A stretch of DNA of 64,000 nt from Rhodococcus rhodnii (GCA_000720375.1 JOAA01000004.1:248001-312000), one strand, 5' to 3'; shown: positions 1 through 9,390, counted from the first letter of the stretch. The notes: generated by a model not told the origin, from the sequence alone. Program-made: numbers and translations.

Positions 1-102
1 GCCGGTGAGGACGTCGAGCGGCCCACCGGTGAGCATCTCGCACACCGCGCCGAACCGGTCGCCATAGAACCCGGACGCGTTGCCGATCCTGATCGCCGAC
101 AT
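1..102 (-). CDS. AtuA-like (DUF1446) protein, N-terminal fragment
   Basis: The first 34 residues of a gene that leaves the window. They open MSAIRIGNASGFYGDRFGAV and continue into a GGPLDVLTG segment, which is the characteristic start of the acyclic terpene utilization AtuA/DUF1446 family. Relatives act in acyclic terpene or branched acyl-CoA breakdown, usually beside acyl-CoA carboxylase and acyl-CoA dehydrogenase genes. The ATG at 102 fits the family start exactly. A TetR-type inverted repeat lies 25 bp upstream. Function beyond family membership cannot be judged from this fragment. Confidence 0.8.
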   Translation of the reverse strand, partial: MSAIRIGNASGFYGDRFGAVCEMLTGGPLDVLTG

Positions 103-126
103 ACCGTCAGCATGCCAGCCGGCCCC

Positions 127-150
127 AAAACAAGCAAGCGTGCTTGTTTT
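127..150. promoter_or_regulatory. Perfect 10-bp inverted repeat, TetR-type operator
   Basis: AAAACAAGCA and TGCTTGTTTT are perfect inverted arms around the 4-nt centre AGCG. The core AAGCAAGCGTGCTTG resembles operators of TetR repressors that control acyl-CoA and terpene catabolism. It lies just upstream of the AtuA-like start codon, so it probably governs that gene; the regulator gene is not in the window. Confidence 0.6.
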
Positions 151-152
151 AT

Positions 153-390
153 TCGCCTGCCCGCACCAGGGCCGTGCCGATAGGCCAGCGCGACGACCTC
201 CCGTTCCCGGGTGGTGAGCTGCGCGAAGACGTCGTGGTTCACCGACCCGCCCGGCCGGGCCGCACGGGCGATCAACCGGCGGGTGATCCCCGATGACAGC
301 AGCTCCTCGCCGCCGGCCACCGCCCCGGACGCCGTGCAGGAGCTGCGCCGGGTCGGTGTTCTTGAGCGGGAACCCGCTCGCGCCGGCTGC
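153..390 (-). pseudogene. Remnant of a NarL/LuxR-type response regulator
   Basis: The reverse strand reads the second half of a receiver domain (AAGASGFPLKNTDPAQLLHG). After a one-base frameshift near 322-328 (an extra G) it continues VRAVAGGEELLSSGITRRLI and then LTTREREVVALAYRHG, the start of a LuxR DNA-binding domain. The helix-turn-helix is cut off a few residues later, next to the AtuA operator. No receiver aspartate or start codon is present. Frameshift plus loss of both ends makes this a decayed copy. Confidence 0.75.
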
Positions 391-588
391 AGGGCCCCGG
401 TGGTCCCACCTCCAGCAGGCTGGTGGCCAGGACCAGGGCGATCACCCCGCCCCAACGCGATATCGGCCGCTCGTGGCCTGGCACCCGGACTGGACGTACC
501 AGGTTGGCAAGGCCCGGTTTGCCGACGTCACGGGAATCGACGAGGTAGTGGTCGCCGGGCGTCACTCGCAACGTGACCGAGGCCGGGA
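391..588. other. Gap between two gene relics, nothing recognisable
   Basis: Both strands have short open frames here, but none shows a motif I recognise. Because it lies between two clear relics it is probably further decayed coding DNA. It could contain the 5' part of the multicopper oxidase relic, but only residues from about 589 onward resemble that family. Confidence 0.4.
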
Positions 589-907
589 CTGCCAACCCGC
601 GTATACCGTGCCAAACGCGGCGACCGGGTGGCGATGGCCGTGACCAACGCGCTCAACGAGGCCAGCACCCTACACAGGCACGGGATGCGGCTGCCTGCTG
701 TGATGGATGGCGGTCCGCATCAGATGATCCAGCCGGGACCGATGTGGAGTCCTGAATGGACAGTAGGTCAGCCTGCGGCGACGACTTGGTACCACCCGAA
801 TCCTCAAGCATGAGGACCAAGGAATGATGGGGCGGTTCGTGATCGTCGAGCCCGGCACCGAAGGCAGCACGCCGCGCACACTGCACCTGACCAGCCACGG
901 CCACTAG
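589..907 (+). pseudogene. Internally deleted multicopper oxidase relic
   Basis: From about 607 the frame reads RAKRGDRVAMAVTNALNEAS, then LHRHGMRLPAVMDGGPHQMI, and ends in WSPEWTVGQPAATTWYHP. This is the first cupredoxin domain of a multicopper oxidase with the WYHP copper motif; the usual LHWHG is LHRHG. Just after WYHP the sequence jumps, with a frame change, to LKHEDQGMMGRFVIVEPG, the family's C-terminal end (normally HCHLLxHEDxGMMG). The 200 or more residues between the two copper motifs are missing. The stop TAG at 905-907 sits on a CTAG that also supplies the stop of the convergent gene. Confidence 0.8.
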
Positions 908-1686
908 GAAGGCTGACGGCCCGGCCCTGGAAGACCTGCGAAAGCTTGGGCGATGTCGAGCCACTTGTCCGCGTCCGGGCCGGTGGCGACCAAGGCCGTG
1001 TCCGCGCGATGCCTGCGTTGAGTCGCGACGAGGCACATGTCCAGCGCTGGGCCGGTGACCGACTGGGCCGCATCCGAAGGACCCCACGTCCACGTTGAAC
1101 CATCAGGCGCGGTCAATGCCACGTGGAAAGGCTCCGCGGGCGGAGTGAGGTTGTGGACCTGGAAAGCGAAATCCCTGGTGCGCACCGAAATGTGAGCAAC
1201 GTGCCGGAGCCGCGTTGTGGGCTGGCGGGAGATGCCGAGGGCGTCCGCGATGTCCAGGCCGTGGGCCCAGGTTTCCATGATGCGGGCGGTGGCCATGGAC
1301 ATCGGGCTCATCGGTGGGCCGAACCATGGGAGCTTCACGCCCGCGGTCACTCCGCCCAACGCCGTCGCCAGGGCAACGCGTCCGGTGCGCCAGCGGGTGA
1401 GCAGTTCGGCGGGCGGGATCAGCGCGAGGGTTTCGGCGCCTTCGTCGACGAAGCCGGTCGGGTTCTTCCACGCCTCGGTGACCACCTCCTGGAAGGCGGC
1501 GGCGTCGGTCGCGGCCAGGATGCTGGCGTCGTCAGTCCAGGCGAGGTGGGCGATCTGGTGCGCGATGGTCCACCCGGCCGCTGGGGTCATGGTGGTCCAC
1601 GCCTCCGACGGCAGCGACGCCACCATCGCGTCGAGGGACTCCCCCTCGGCCAACAGGTCGTCAAGCACCCCGCGAAGTTCCGACAT
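904..1686 (-). CDS. TIGR03084-type DinB-fold metal-binding protein (MDMPI superfamily)
   Basis: A 260-residue protein of the maleylpyruvate isomerase/DinB superfamily, whose members bind a divalent metal and in mycothiol producers often use mycothiol. [15 protein letters not shown] near the N-terminus and [15 protein letters not shown] in the middle supply the metal-ligand histidines; [12 protein letters not shown] begins the C-terminal domain. Length and order fit TIGR03084. The substrate is unknown. I chose the ATG at 1686 because the family begins at [16 protein letters not shown]; upstream in-frame sequence is low-complexity. It lies 10 bp beyond the response-regulator gene on the same strand and may be read through from it. 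Confidence 0.8.
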   Translation of the reverse strand: MSELRGVLDDLLAEGESLDAMVASLPSEAWTTMTPAAGWTIAHQIAHLAWTDDASILAATDAAAFQEVVTEAWKNPTGFVDEGAETLALIPPAELLTRWRTGRVALATALGGVTAGVKLPWFGPPMSPMSMATARIMETWAHGLDIADALGISRQPTTRLRHVAHISVRTRDFAFQVHNLTPPAEPFHVALTAPDGSTWTWGPSDAAQSVTGPALDMCLVATQRRHRADTALVATGPDADKWLDIAQAFAGLPGPGRQPS

Positions 1687-1696
1687 GCCGGTCACT

Positions 1697-2356
1697 CTAA
1701 CCCTGTCCTGGTTGGACCAGCCCCGATTCGTAGGCGAGCACGATGGCCTGGGCACGGTCGCGCAGGCGGAGTTTCCCCAGGATACGACCCACATGTGTCT
1801 TCACCGTCTGCTCGGACAGGACGAACTCTCCGGCAATTTCCGCGTTCGACATGCCTCGGGCGATCAGGCGGAGCACTTCGACCTCGCGTTCGGTCAGGCG
1901 GGACAGCTCCGCCGGGCGTGCACGTGGGGCGGGATTGGCTTTCACCAGGTCGGCGATCAGCCGACGGGTCACGGCCGGTGCGAGCAGTGCGTCACCGGCG
2001 GCGACGACTCGCACGGCGTTGATCAGGTCGGCGGAGGGCGCGTCTTTCAGCAGGAACCCGCTGGCGCCTGCGCGCAACGCGTCGTAAACGTATTCGTCCA
2101 GGTGAAACGTGGTCAGGACCACCACTCGGTAAGGAGCCGGATCCGCCAAGAGCCTCCTGGTCGCCTCCAGACCGTCCATTGTGGGCATACGGATGTCCAT
2201 CAGCACCACGTCCGGCGCGGCCGCGGGGATCGACGCGACAGCTTCAGCACCGTCACCCGCCGTCCCGACGACCGTGATGTCCGGTTGTGCGCCGAGCACA
2301 GCCGCGAAACTCTCCCTGACCATCGCCTGGTCGTCGACCACGAACACCTTGATCAT
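1697..2356 (-). CDS. NarL/FixJ-family response regulator
   Basis: A 219-residue two-domain regulator. The receiver domain (about 1-120) carries the acidic VDD pair near residue 8, the phospho-acceptor Asp54 in VVLMDIRMP, and the conserved Lys in [12 protein letters not shown] LuxR helix-turn-helix follows at about 150-212 ([20 protein letters not shown]). The ATG at 2356 starts directly at [10 protein letters not shown] and overlaps the kinase gene by 4 bp (ATGA), so the two are translationally coupled. It should be phosphorylated by that kinase and bind DNA as a dimer; its targets are unknown. Confidence 0.92.
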   Translation of the reverse strand: MIKVFVVDDQAMVRESFAAVLGAQPDITVVGTAGDGAEAVASIPAAAPDVVLMDIRMPTMDGLEATRRLLADPAPYRVVVLTTFHLDEYVYDALRAGASGFLLKDAPSADLINAVRVVAAGDALLAPAVTRRLIADLVKANPAPRARPAELSRLTEREVEVLRLIARGMSNAEIAGEFVLSEQTVKTHVGRILGKLRLRDRAQAIVLAYESGLVQPGQG

Positions 2357-3540
2357 CGGGGCAGCTTCGCCCATACCCGGAATCCCCCGTCCGCACGACG
2401 TCCGGCCGCGCATTCGCCACCTACCAAACTCACCCGTTCCTTGATCCCCGCAAGCCCGTTGCCTTCAACGGCTTCCACCACATGCCCGGAGGGTCCATTC
2501 TCGACAGACAGCTCAATGCTGTCCTCCGCCGACCGCACACACACCGAGATCGGTGTTCCAGGGCTGTGCCTCATCGCGTTGCTCAACGACTCCTGCACGA
2601 TCCGGTACGCCGCCAGCCCAGCCATCGCGGACACCCCAGGAATCGGCGGCAGCTCAACGGTGACCGAAGCACCGGAGGCAATCGCTGACCGCACGAGTTC
2701 AGGAATATCGTCGATGGTGGGTTGTGGCAAGTGTTCCGCCTCGCCGTCATCCTCTCGCAGCACTCCGATCAGTCTGCGTGCGTCGGTCAACGCCTCGCGT
2801 GCCGCATCGCCCAAAGCAGAGAATTCCTCCTGGATTTCCGGTGTCACGCCGGAAAGGCGGTACCGCGCGCTGTCGGTCCGTACCGCGATCATCGACAGGT
2901 GGTGCCCGATCACGTCGTGCAGTTCCCGCGCGATCTTGGTGCGCTGCCGCAGATGTGCCCGCTTTTGCCTTTCATGCTCGGATTCCAGTCTCGCGAAGCG
3001 GCTGTCGTTCAGGATGTATCCGGCGATGACCGCGCCGATCACGCCGGCGATCGGTCCGGCCATGATGTCGGCTCCGTATCCCACACCGACGATCACAGTC
3101 GCCACCGCCATCGCGCCAAAGGCCAGCAGAGCAACGCCCACCATCCGCTCTTTCGGCGCCCGGGCAATGCCCAAAGCCACCACGGGCGCCAGCGGAATCA
3201 GATGCGCGTCCAACGGCCAGCGGCGCGCATAACCGAGTGGATAGGGAAGCTCCTTGGCGTAGATCGCCGCGACGATGGTCGCGACAAAGGCAAGTCGCAC
3301 CGCGGTCAACGGGAAATGCCTGGCCAGCAGCACCGCGGCGCCCTCCGGTGCCGCCACAAGAACACCGACCAGCGAATTGCCGCCGTTGGCCGCAGCGAAC
3401 AAAAGAAAAGCGCTGCTCGTCCACATCGCCATGCTGCCCAGCAGCAGGGACCAGCCCAGCCACGCCGGCCCCCGCCACCAGCCAATCGGCGGGCCGAACT
3501 CGCGATCGCGGCCGGTCACCAGTGCCCAGACGATCCCCAT
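2353..3540 (-). CDS. HisKA_3-type sensor histidine kinase
   Basis: A 395-residue membrane kinase. Hydrophobic segments fill roughly residues 25-175 (about five to six helices), with no large extracytoplasmic domain. A coiled linker leads to the dimerisation/phosphoacceptor box IARELHDVIGHHLSMIAVRT, with phospho-histidine His208. The ATP-binding part follows with the N-box ESLSNAMRHSPG and the G-box GNGLAGIKERV. It pairs with the overlapping response regulator. The short-loop sensor suggests a membrane-associated signal. The 127-bp gap to the divergent DUF998 gene should hold both promoters. Confidence 0.92.
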   Translation of the reverse strand: MGIVWALVTGRDREFGPPIGWWRGPAWLGWSLLLGSMAMWTSSAFLLFAAANGGNSLVGVLVAAPEGAAVLLARHFPLTAVRLAFVATIVAAIYAKELPYPLGYARRWPLDAHLIPLAPVVALGIARAPKERMVGVALLAFGAMAVATVIVGVGYGADIMAGPIAGVIGAVIAGYILNDSRFARLESEHERQKRAHLRQRTKIARELHDVIGHHLSMIAVRTDSARYRLSGVTPEIQEEFSALGDAAREALTDARRLIGVLREDDGEAEHLPQPTIDDIPELVRSAIASGASVTVELPPIPGVSAMAGLAAYRIVQESLSNAMRHSPGTPISVCVRSAEDSIELSVENGPSGHVVEAVEGNGLAGIKERVSLVGGECAAGRRADGGFRVWAKLPR

Positions 3541-3667
3541 ACCCCGACGCTAGCCAACTTCGCCCGCACGCGGATATCAGGGAAATCCCCGTAGCTCCCC
3601 AGGGGTATGTCCAAGACACCGCCATGGCGGGACGACGAACACCGAATCGCCCCGACACGCTGAAACC

Positions 3668-4270
3668 ATGAACGAGCGAATGACCCGACTGATGGCCGGT
3701 TCCGCGCTGCTCTGGATGATCGTCGGTCTGTGTGTCGCGATATACCTCGAAATCGTCTACGCCGGCACGGTCCACCAGACCTTCAGTGAGTACGTCTACA
3801 CAGGTCAAGGGGCACGTCTCGCCGGGGTGGCGATGCTGGCGGTCGGTTTCTCGTCACTGGCCGCGGCCGGTGCGCTGTGGTCGGCCGGTGGGCCGAAATC
3901 GGCGTACTGGCTGATCCTGGTGTGGGGCATCGGACTGGCCGTACTCGCGATCTTCCCGCAGGAACCGGCCGATCAAGCGCTGACCTGGCACGGCGCCATC
4001 CACCGATATGCCGCGCTGGCCGGGTTGATCACGTTGCCGTGGGCCGGTTTGTTGTTGTCACGCCAATGGCCGGTGTTGCGCCCTTTCTCGATCGCGAGTT
4101 TCGTCATGCTCGCGCTGTTCGTGGCCACGTTCGTCGTTCCGGGATGGCGCGACTACAGCGGTATCACCGAGCGGTTCGTGCTCGGCGCCAATCTCGGCAT
4201 CATCGGCGTGCTGATCAAACGGCTGTCCGCTGTTCCGGTCGAAGCTGTTCGAACAGGGCAGCCATCCTGA
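3668..4270 (+). CDS. DUF998-like integral membrane protein
   Basis: A 200-residue protein with about six hydrophobic helices and short loops, including LIMGSALLWMIVGL-like and SFVMLALFVATFVVPGW segments, fitting DUF998 membrane proteins of unknown function. It is divergent from the upstream histidine kinase, so it may be a target of that two-component system (inference). Its last 56 bp overlap the convergent amidase gene. The ATG at 3668 is the first in frame and begins directly before the first helix. Confidence 0.72.
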   Translation: MNERMTRLMAGSALLWMIVGLCVAIYLEIVYAGTVHQTFSEYVYTGQGARLAGVAMLAVGFSSLAAAGALWSAGGPKSAYWLILVWGIGLAVLAIFPQEPADQALTWHGAIHRYAALAGLITLPWAGLLLSRQWPVLRPFSIASFVMLALFVATFVVPGWRDYSGITERFVLGANLGIIGVLIKRLSAVPVEAVRTGQPS

Positions 4271-5591
4271 GCACGCCGAGGTCGTCGAACCGGCGTCCGG
4301 TGATCTGCAGGCCGATCGGCAGCCCAGCCGCGGTGTACCCGCAGTTGATCGACAGCGAGGGCTGCCCCGACATGTTGAACGGCACGGTGAACCCGATGTG
4401 CTCGAACGGCTTGGCCGGATCGTTCACCGGCGATGCCCATTCGGCCGGGAACGCGGACGTAGGCGACACCGGCGACAGCACGAAGTCGTACCGCGAAGTC
4501 GCTTGCAACGCGGCCACACTCATCCGGTCGATCTGTGAGAACCCCCGATACACATCCACACCAGACGAATCTCCACCAGCTCGCGCCCATTCGACAATGT
4601 ACGGCAGCACCCGTCCGAACCGGTCTCCTGGCAACGTCGACAGGTCCGACCACAACCGGGTCCGCCAGAACAGGTCCAGGCCGTCGAGCATTTCCCGTGT
4701 GACAAAGGGGTCCATAGGTTCGACTGTCACACCGGCGTTCTCGAACAACCGGGCGGCTTCGTCGACCGCTGTCCGGATCTCAGGCTCGACGTCCAGCCCA
4801 ACGCCTGCCTCAAGATGCAGTCCGACCCGCACACCCACAGGGTCGAAACTCAAGGACCGCCACTCGATATCGCTGTACGGCAAGCACATGTGGTCTCGTT
4901 CGTCGGCCTGCGACAACACTTTCATCAGCAGCGCCGCGTCCGCGACGGTCCTGGTCATCGGCCCGATGACCCGTCCGATGTACGGCGGATCCACCGGCAC
5001 GCGACCGAACGAGGGCTTCAACCCGACCAAACCGCAGAACGCCGCGGGCAGCCGGATCGATCCACCGATGTCGGTGCCCAAGTGCAACGGCCCGTACCCG
5101 GCGGCACCCGCCGCACCGGCTCCCGCACTCGATCCACCCGGAGTTCGCGAAGTGTCCCAAGGATTTCGGGACGTCTCATGGAAGCTGGACAGGCCCGACG
5201 TAAGCATGCCGTAGTCCGGCATCGTGGTCTTGCCAAGGAAAACGGCACCTGCCTCGCGCAACCGTGCCGCAGCCGGGGCATCCTCGGCAGCGGGAACAAG
5301 CTCGGTCGCAGCAGTGCCCAGGGGAACGGCAGTGCCCTGGGTGGCGATGTTCTCCTTGATCGTCACCGGCACGCCGTCCAACGTCCCTTGTGGACTCCCG
5401 GATCGCCAGCGCTGTTCGGACTCGCGCGCTGCCGCAAGGACGCCCTCAGGATCGTGCGTGTAGAAGGCCTTCAGCGAAGGTTCGAGTGACGCGATCCGGG
5501 CAAGGACCGCTTCGGCCACCTCGACCGGTGACAGGCCGCCGCGGTACTCGGCGAGCAGGTCGACCGCGGTCAGGTCAGCGAGGTCTGTCAT
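4215..5591 (-). CDS. Amidase signature family enzyme
   Basis: A 458-residue amidase. The Ser-cisSer-Lys triad is visible: Lys in GVPVTIKENIATQGT, the Gly/Ser-rich GGSSAGAGAAGAAGYGP, and the catalytic Ser region GTDIGGSIRLPAAFCGLVGL. The family hydrolyses amides to carboxylate and ammonia; the exact amide is not predictable. It starts 12 bp after the SDR gene and is the last gene of the importer-ALDH-SDR operon, so it probably acts on an imported amide or on an intermediate. ATG 5591 is chosen because the family N-terminus (MTDLADLTAVDLLAEYR) starts there. Confidence 0.9.
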   Translation of the reverse strand: MTDLADLTAVDLLAEYRGGLSPVEVAEAVLARIASLEPSLKAFYTHDPEGVLAAARESEQRWRSGSPQGTLDGVPVTIKENIATQGTAVPLGTAATELVPAAEDAPAAARLREAGAVFLGKTTMPDYGMLTSGLSSFHETSRNPWDTSRTPGGSSAGAGAAGAAGYGPLHLGTDIGGSIRLPAAFCGLVGLKPSFGRVPVDPPYIGRVIGPMTRTVADAALLMKVLSQADERDHMCLPYSDIEWRSLSFDPVGVRVGLHLEAGVGLDVEPEIRTAVDEAARLFENAGVTVEPMDPFVTREMLDGLDLFWRTRLWSDLSTLPGDRFGRVLPYIVEWARAGGDSSGVDVYRGFSQIDRMSVAALQATSRYDFVLSPVSPTSAFPAEWASPVNDPAKPFEHIGFTVPFNMSGQPSLSINCGYTAAGLPIGLQITGRRFDDLGVLRMAALFEQLRPEQRTAV

Positions 5592-5602
5592 GGCACTCCC
5601 CT

Positions 5603-6370
5603 TCACGCAGGCGGGTTGAAACGTCCGTCGACCGCGGTCCAGCCGCCGTCGACCGCGATCACGGCGCCGGTCACGAAACTGGCGGCGTCCGAAGCCAGAT
5701 ACACCACGGCACCGGCCATTTCCGATGGCTTGGCCCATCGGCCGAGCGCACCCTTGTCGGCGTACGCCTGGTACCAGGCGGGATCGGACTTGATCTGCGC
5801 GGTCAACGGGGTTTCCACGACACCGGGCGCGATCGCGTTCACCCGGACACCGGACGGGCCGAATTCGGCCGCGGCGGTCCGGAACAGTTGCACCAACCCG
5901 GCTTTGGTTGCCGCGTAGACACTTTGGCCTGGTTCGACGGTGGTGCCACGGATCGACGAGAAGCCGATGATGCTGCCACGGCCGCGTTCCACCATGCGTG
6001 CACCGAAGGCCCGCACCACATCGAAGGTGGCGCCAAGGTTCAACGCGACGACCCGGTCGAACTCGTCCCTGGTGTAGTCAAGCAACCGCTTGCGCACGTT
6101 CATCGCGGCCGTCAGGACCACGACATCCACTTCTCCCAAAGCAGTCGCGGCCTCAGCGACCGCTTCCGAATCGAGGATGTTGATCTCGTACGCATCCGCG
6201 TCGATCATCGACGCCGTTTCCTGCGCGGCGACGAAATTCAAGTCGGCACAGACCACCGAGGCGCCATGAGCAGCGAGAGCAAGCGCGGACTCGCGGCCGA
6301 TTCCGCTTCCCGAACCGATGACAACGGCCTTGCGACCGTCCAACCTGAACAGTGTGGTGTAGTCGCTCAT
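5603..6370 (-). CDS. Short-chain dehydrogenase/reductase
   Basis: A 255-residue classical SDR: the cofactor motif GSGSGIGRE (about 19-27), the structural motif around Asn91 (TAAMN in place of NNAG), Ser139, and the catalytic pair Tyr152/Lys156 in VYAATKAG. The acidic residue after the second strand (CADLN) favours NAD(H). It overlaps the aldehyde dehydrogenase start by 4 bp. It likely oxidises or reduces an alcohol/carbonyl next to the aldehyde step, giving an alcohol-to-aldehyde-to-acid path with its neighbour. Confidence 0.9.
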   Translation of the reverse strand: MSDYTTLFRLDGRKAVVIGSGSGIGRESALALAAHGASVVCADLNFVAAQETASMIDADAYEINILDSEAVAEAATALGEVDVVVLTAAMNVRKRLLDYTRDEFDRVVALNLGATFDVVRAFGARMVERGRGSIIGFSSIRGTTVEPGQSVYAATKAGLVQLFRTAAAEFGPSGVRVNAIAPGVVETPLTAQIKSDPAWYQAYADKGALGRWAKPSEMAGAVVYLASDAASFVTGAVIAVDGGWTAVDGRFNPPA

Positions 6371-7818
6371 GCCGGACGGATCACCGCCATCCTCGTCACG
6401 GTCAGCTCTTCTATGGCAAACCTGGGGCCTTCACGGCCGATTCCGGAGTCCTTCACGCCGCCGTACGGCATGGTGTCCGAGCGGAAGCCGGGGACCTCGT
6501 TGACGACGACCGTTCCGACCTCCAACGTGTCGATCGCCTTGTGGGCGGTGGCGAGCGACCGCGTGAACACCGACGCGTTCAACCCGTACCGCGAGTCGTT
6601 CACCACGTCGAACGCCTCCTCCACAGTGGACACTGTGCGCAGGCACACCACCGGGCCGAAGATCTCGTCGTTCCAGCAAGACGCATCCGCGGGGACCTCG
6701 GCCAGCACCGTCGGCTTGATCACTCCGCCGTCCACTCCACCGCCGCTGACCAGCCGCGCGCCCACGGAGACCGCCGATTCGATCCACGCAAGGACCCGCT
6801 TGGTCGATCGTTCGTCGATCAAGGCGGACACCCGTGTCTTCGCGTCCCGAGGGTCGCCGGTCACGACTTCGCCGAGTCGATCCTTCAGCCGTATGGCGAA
6901 GTCGTCGGAAACCAACTCATGCACGATCAACCGCTGAACCGAGATACAAGCCTGGCCTGAGGCGTAGAACCCGCCGCGCAGCGCGGCATCCACGGCCGCG
7001 TCCAGGTCAGCGTCGTCCGCGACGACCATGGCCGCGTTCGATCCGAGCTCAAGCAAAGTCTTGGTCGGTGCGGCGTCCCTGGCGATCTGGTGCCCGACCG
7101 CGGACGACCCGGTGAACGACACCGCGCCGACCCGGCGATCCGTGACCAGCGTCGACCCGACCTCTACGTCCCCGGTCACCAACTGAACCATCGAGGCCGG
7201 CGCCCCGGCCTCGAGAGCTGCCTTGCGGAACAGATCGACCAGCCACAGCGTCGCCAACGGCGTCGCGGGCGCGGGCTTGCACACAACCGGACATCCAGCG
7301 GCCACAGCAGGAGCAATCTTGTGTGACGCCAACAGCAACGGGTAGTTGAAGCCTGCGATCCCCACGACGACACCGATCGGGCGCCTGGTCCAGTACCCGA
7401 CCATCCCGTCCCCGGACGGCAACAGGTCCAGCGGCACAGTTTCCCCGTGCAGCCGGGCCACTTCCTCGGCCGACGCCTGCAACGTCACGATCGTCCTGGC
7501 GACCTCGACCTTGCAGTCCACCAAGGGTTTTCCGGTCTCGGCGACCAGCAGTTCCTCGAACGCCTCACGCTGAACGGTGATCGCGTCAGCCACCGACGCC
7601 AAGATCTGACGGCGCGCACGCGACGACAGCGCGGCAACCTCCTTCTTCACCGCCACGGCCGCGTCGATGGCCTGACCCGCCAGATCAGCTGTGCCGACAG
7701 GGGCTTGCGCGACCACACTTCCGTCGTACGGGAAGAGCACCGGGCTGGTGCTGGGCACAGGCACCCACTCGGGCCCGATCGGCAGCCCAGGTGGATACGT
7801 CGGCTGGAACATGCTCAT
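6367..7818 (-). CDS. NAD(P)-dependent aldehyde dehydrogenase
   Basis: A 483-residue aldehyde dehydrogenase of normal length. Visible active-site parts are Asn158 (GFNYP), the general base Glu257 (LLELGS) and the nucleophile Cys291 (GFYASGQACISV), with GPVVCLRTV and the closing FRSDTMPYGGVKDSGIGREG motif near the C-terminus. It converts an aldehyde to its acid. The ATG overlaps the stop of the ABC ATPase gene by 4 bp, so it belongs to the importer operon; the likely route is uptake followed by oxidation of the imported compound's side chain. Confidence 0.92.
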   Translation of the reverse strand: MSMFQPTYPPGLPIGPEWVPVPSTSPVLFPYDGSVVAQAPVGTADLAGQAIDAAVAVKKEVAALSSRARRQILASVADAITVQREAFEELLVAETGKPLVDCKVEVARTIVTLQASAEEVARLHGETVPLDLLPSGDGMVGYWTRRPIGVVVGIAGFNYPLLLASHKIAPAVAAGCPVVCKPAPATPLATLWLVDLFRKAALEAGAPASMVQLVTGDVEVGSTLVTDRRVGAVSFTGSSAVGHQIARDAAPTKTLLELGSNAAMVVADDADLDAAVDAALRGGFYASGQACISVQRLIVHELVSDDFAIRLKDRLGEVVTGDPRDAKTRVSALIDERSTKRVLAWIESAVSVGARLVSGGGVDGGVIKPTVLAEVPADASCWNDEIFGPVVCLRTVSTVEEAFDVVNDSRYGLNASVFTRSLATAHKAIDTLEVGTVVVNEVPGFRSDTMPYGGVKDSGIGREGPRFAIEELTVTRMAVIRPA

Positions 7819-8591
7819 CCTTCCTGGAACCTCGCGAGTGCTTTGCGCAACGTCGGTGCGGCGGCGATCAGCTCTCGCGTGTACGGATGCGACGGTTCCT
7901 GATAGACCTGGTCGACCTCACCGAGTTCGACGATCTCGCCACGGCGCATCACCGCGACGGTGTCACACACATGCCGGATCACGTGCAGGTCATGCGAAAC
8001 GAACACCAACGTGAGGTCGTACCGTTCGACCAAATCCCCCAGCAGGTTCAGAATCTGAGCACGCACGGACACATCGAGCGCGCTGACCGGCTCGTCGGCG
8101 ATCAGCACCTTGGGATGCGGTGCGAGGGCACGGGCGATCGAGATGCGTTGCCGCTGACCGCCGGAGAACTGGTGCGGATAACGGGAAGCCGCGTCCTGCG
8201 GCAGACCGACCGCGTCCAGCAGCTCCCGCAGCCGCTCTTCCCGATTGTGGGAACGTTTCAACGGTTCGCAGATGATGTCGCGGACCCGCATCCGAGGATC
8301 CAGCGAGCCCATCGGGTCCTGGAAGACGATCTGCAGCTCGTCGCGGAGGAACTTCAGCCTGCGTTCCGGCAGTTCGTCGATTCTGGTGCCACGGAACGAG
8401 ACCGTGCCGCTGGTCGGCTTGTCCAGTGCGGCCAGCAATCGGATCACAGTGGACTTTCCCGAGCCGGACTCACCGACGATGCCGAACCGTTGGCCGACAC
8501 CGACGTCGAACGACACACCACGCAGTGCTTCCACTGGCTTGCGACCGAGCCGCCCGCGATACGTCCTGCGCAGGTCACGAACCTCAATCAT
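7815..8591 (-). CDS. Dipeptide/oligopeptide-type ABC transporter ATPase (DppF/OppF-like)
   Basis: A 258-residue ATPase with Walker A GESGSGKST, Q-loop in IVFQDPMGSLDP, signature FSGGQRQR, Walker B VLIADEPVSALD and the switch His in FVSHDLHVIRH. It lacks a long C-terminal oligopeptide-binding extension. The Gln/Asp order and position after the OppD-like gene identify it as the second ATPase of a nickel/peptide-class importer. ATG 8591 ([11 protein letters not shown]) starts at the first strand of the fold and overlaps the other ATPase gene by 8 bp. Confidence 0.92.
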   Translation of the reverse strand: MIEVRDLRRTYRGRLGRKPVEALRGVSFDVGVGQRFGIVGESGSGKSTVIRLLAALDKPTSGTVSFRGTRIDELPERRLKFLRDELQIVFQDPMGSLDPRMRVRDIICEPLKRSHNREERLRELLDAVGLPQDAASRYPHQFSGGQRQRISIARALAPHPKVLIADEPVSALDVSVRAQILNLLGDLVERYDLTLVFVSHDLHVIRHVCDTVAVMRRGEIVELGEVDQVYQEPSHPYTRELIAAAPTLRKALARFQEG

Positions 8592-9390
8592 GGGACACCG
8601 TCCAGAGCCTGCCGTCCTGGTCCGTCGACTCAAGGTCGGAGCACGCGAGAAGCTGTTGGGTGTAGCGGTGTTGCGGTGCCGTGAAGACGTCACGAACAAG
8701 GCCGGACTCCACGATCTGCCCGTCGTACATGACAAGCACCCGCTCGCACACGGTCGCCACGACGGCCAGGTCGTGGGTGATGAACAGCAGCGCGGATTCC
8801 TTCGTGCCCGCCAGGATCAGCTCGAGGATCTGGGCCTGGACCGTCACGTCCAATGCTGTTGTCGGTTCGTCGCAGATCAGCAGGGACGGGTTGTTGGCCA
8901 GCGCCATGGCCAGCATCACGCGTTGCCGTTGACCACCGGAAAGCTGGTGTGGATATGCCTTCGCGGCCCGCTGTGGATCCGGCAGCCGGACACGGTCCAG
9001 CAGGTCCACCGCGGCCGAACGGGCCGAGCGGCGATCCGGGTGCGTGCGGTGCAGCGTCATGACTTCCGCGACCTGCTTGCCGACCTGCATGGACGGGTTC
9101 AGTGCGGTCATCGGCTCCTGGAAGACCATGCTCATGTCCCTGCCGCGCAGCCGGGACAGGTCGCGTTCCGGCATGCCGACGAGCTCCCGATCGTCCAGCC
9201 GGATGGAGCCGGACGCGGTCAATTCTTCGGACAGCAGGCCCATCACCGCCGACGCGGTTACGGTCTTTCCCGACCCGGACTCACCGATCAGGCCGACCCG
9301 TTCGCCTTTGTCGATCGTGAACGACACGTCCCTGACGAGCTCGGCATCACCTGCCGAGACGTTCAGACCGTCCACTGTGAGCACACTCAT
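8584..9390 (-). CDS. Dipeptide/oligopeptide-type ABC transporter ATPase (DppD/OppD-like)
   Basis: A 268-residue ATPase: Walker [20 protein letters not shown]-loop [14 protein letters not shown], signature [15 protein letters not shown], Walker [13 protein letters not shown], switch His in FITHDLAVV. DppD proteins usually run past 300 residues with a C-terminal cysteine cluster that helps bind an iron-sulfur centre; this one stops at 268 and shows no such cluster. It overlaps the permease gene by 4 bp. With the partner ATPase it powers the importer encoded upstream. Confidence 0.92.
   Translation of the reverse strand: MSVLTVDGLNVSAGDAELVRDVSFTIDKGERVGLIGESGSGKTVTASAVMGLLSEELTASGSIRLDDRELVGMPERDLSRLRGRDMSMVFQEPMTALNPSMQVGKQVAEVMTLHRTHPDRRSARSAAVDLLDRVRLPDPQRAAKAYPHQLSGGQRQRVMLAMALANNPSLLICDEPTTALDVTVQAQILELILAGTKESALLFITHDLAVVATVCERVLVMYDGQIVESGLVRDVFTAPQHRYTQQLLACSDLESTDQDGRLWTVSHD

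Noticed and set aside
1217..3232. 671-residue open frame opposite the DinB-fold, response-regulator and kinase genes
   Set aside because: It lies antisense to three well-supported genes, has low-complexity Arg/Ala/Ser composition and no motif; long antisense frames are expected at this GC content.
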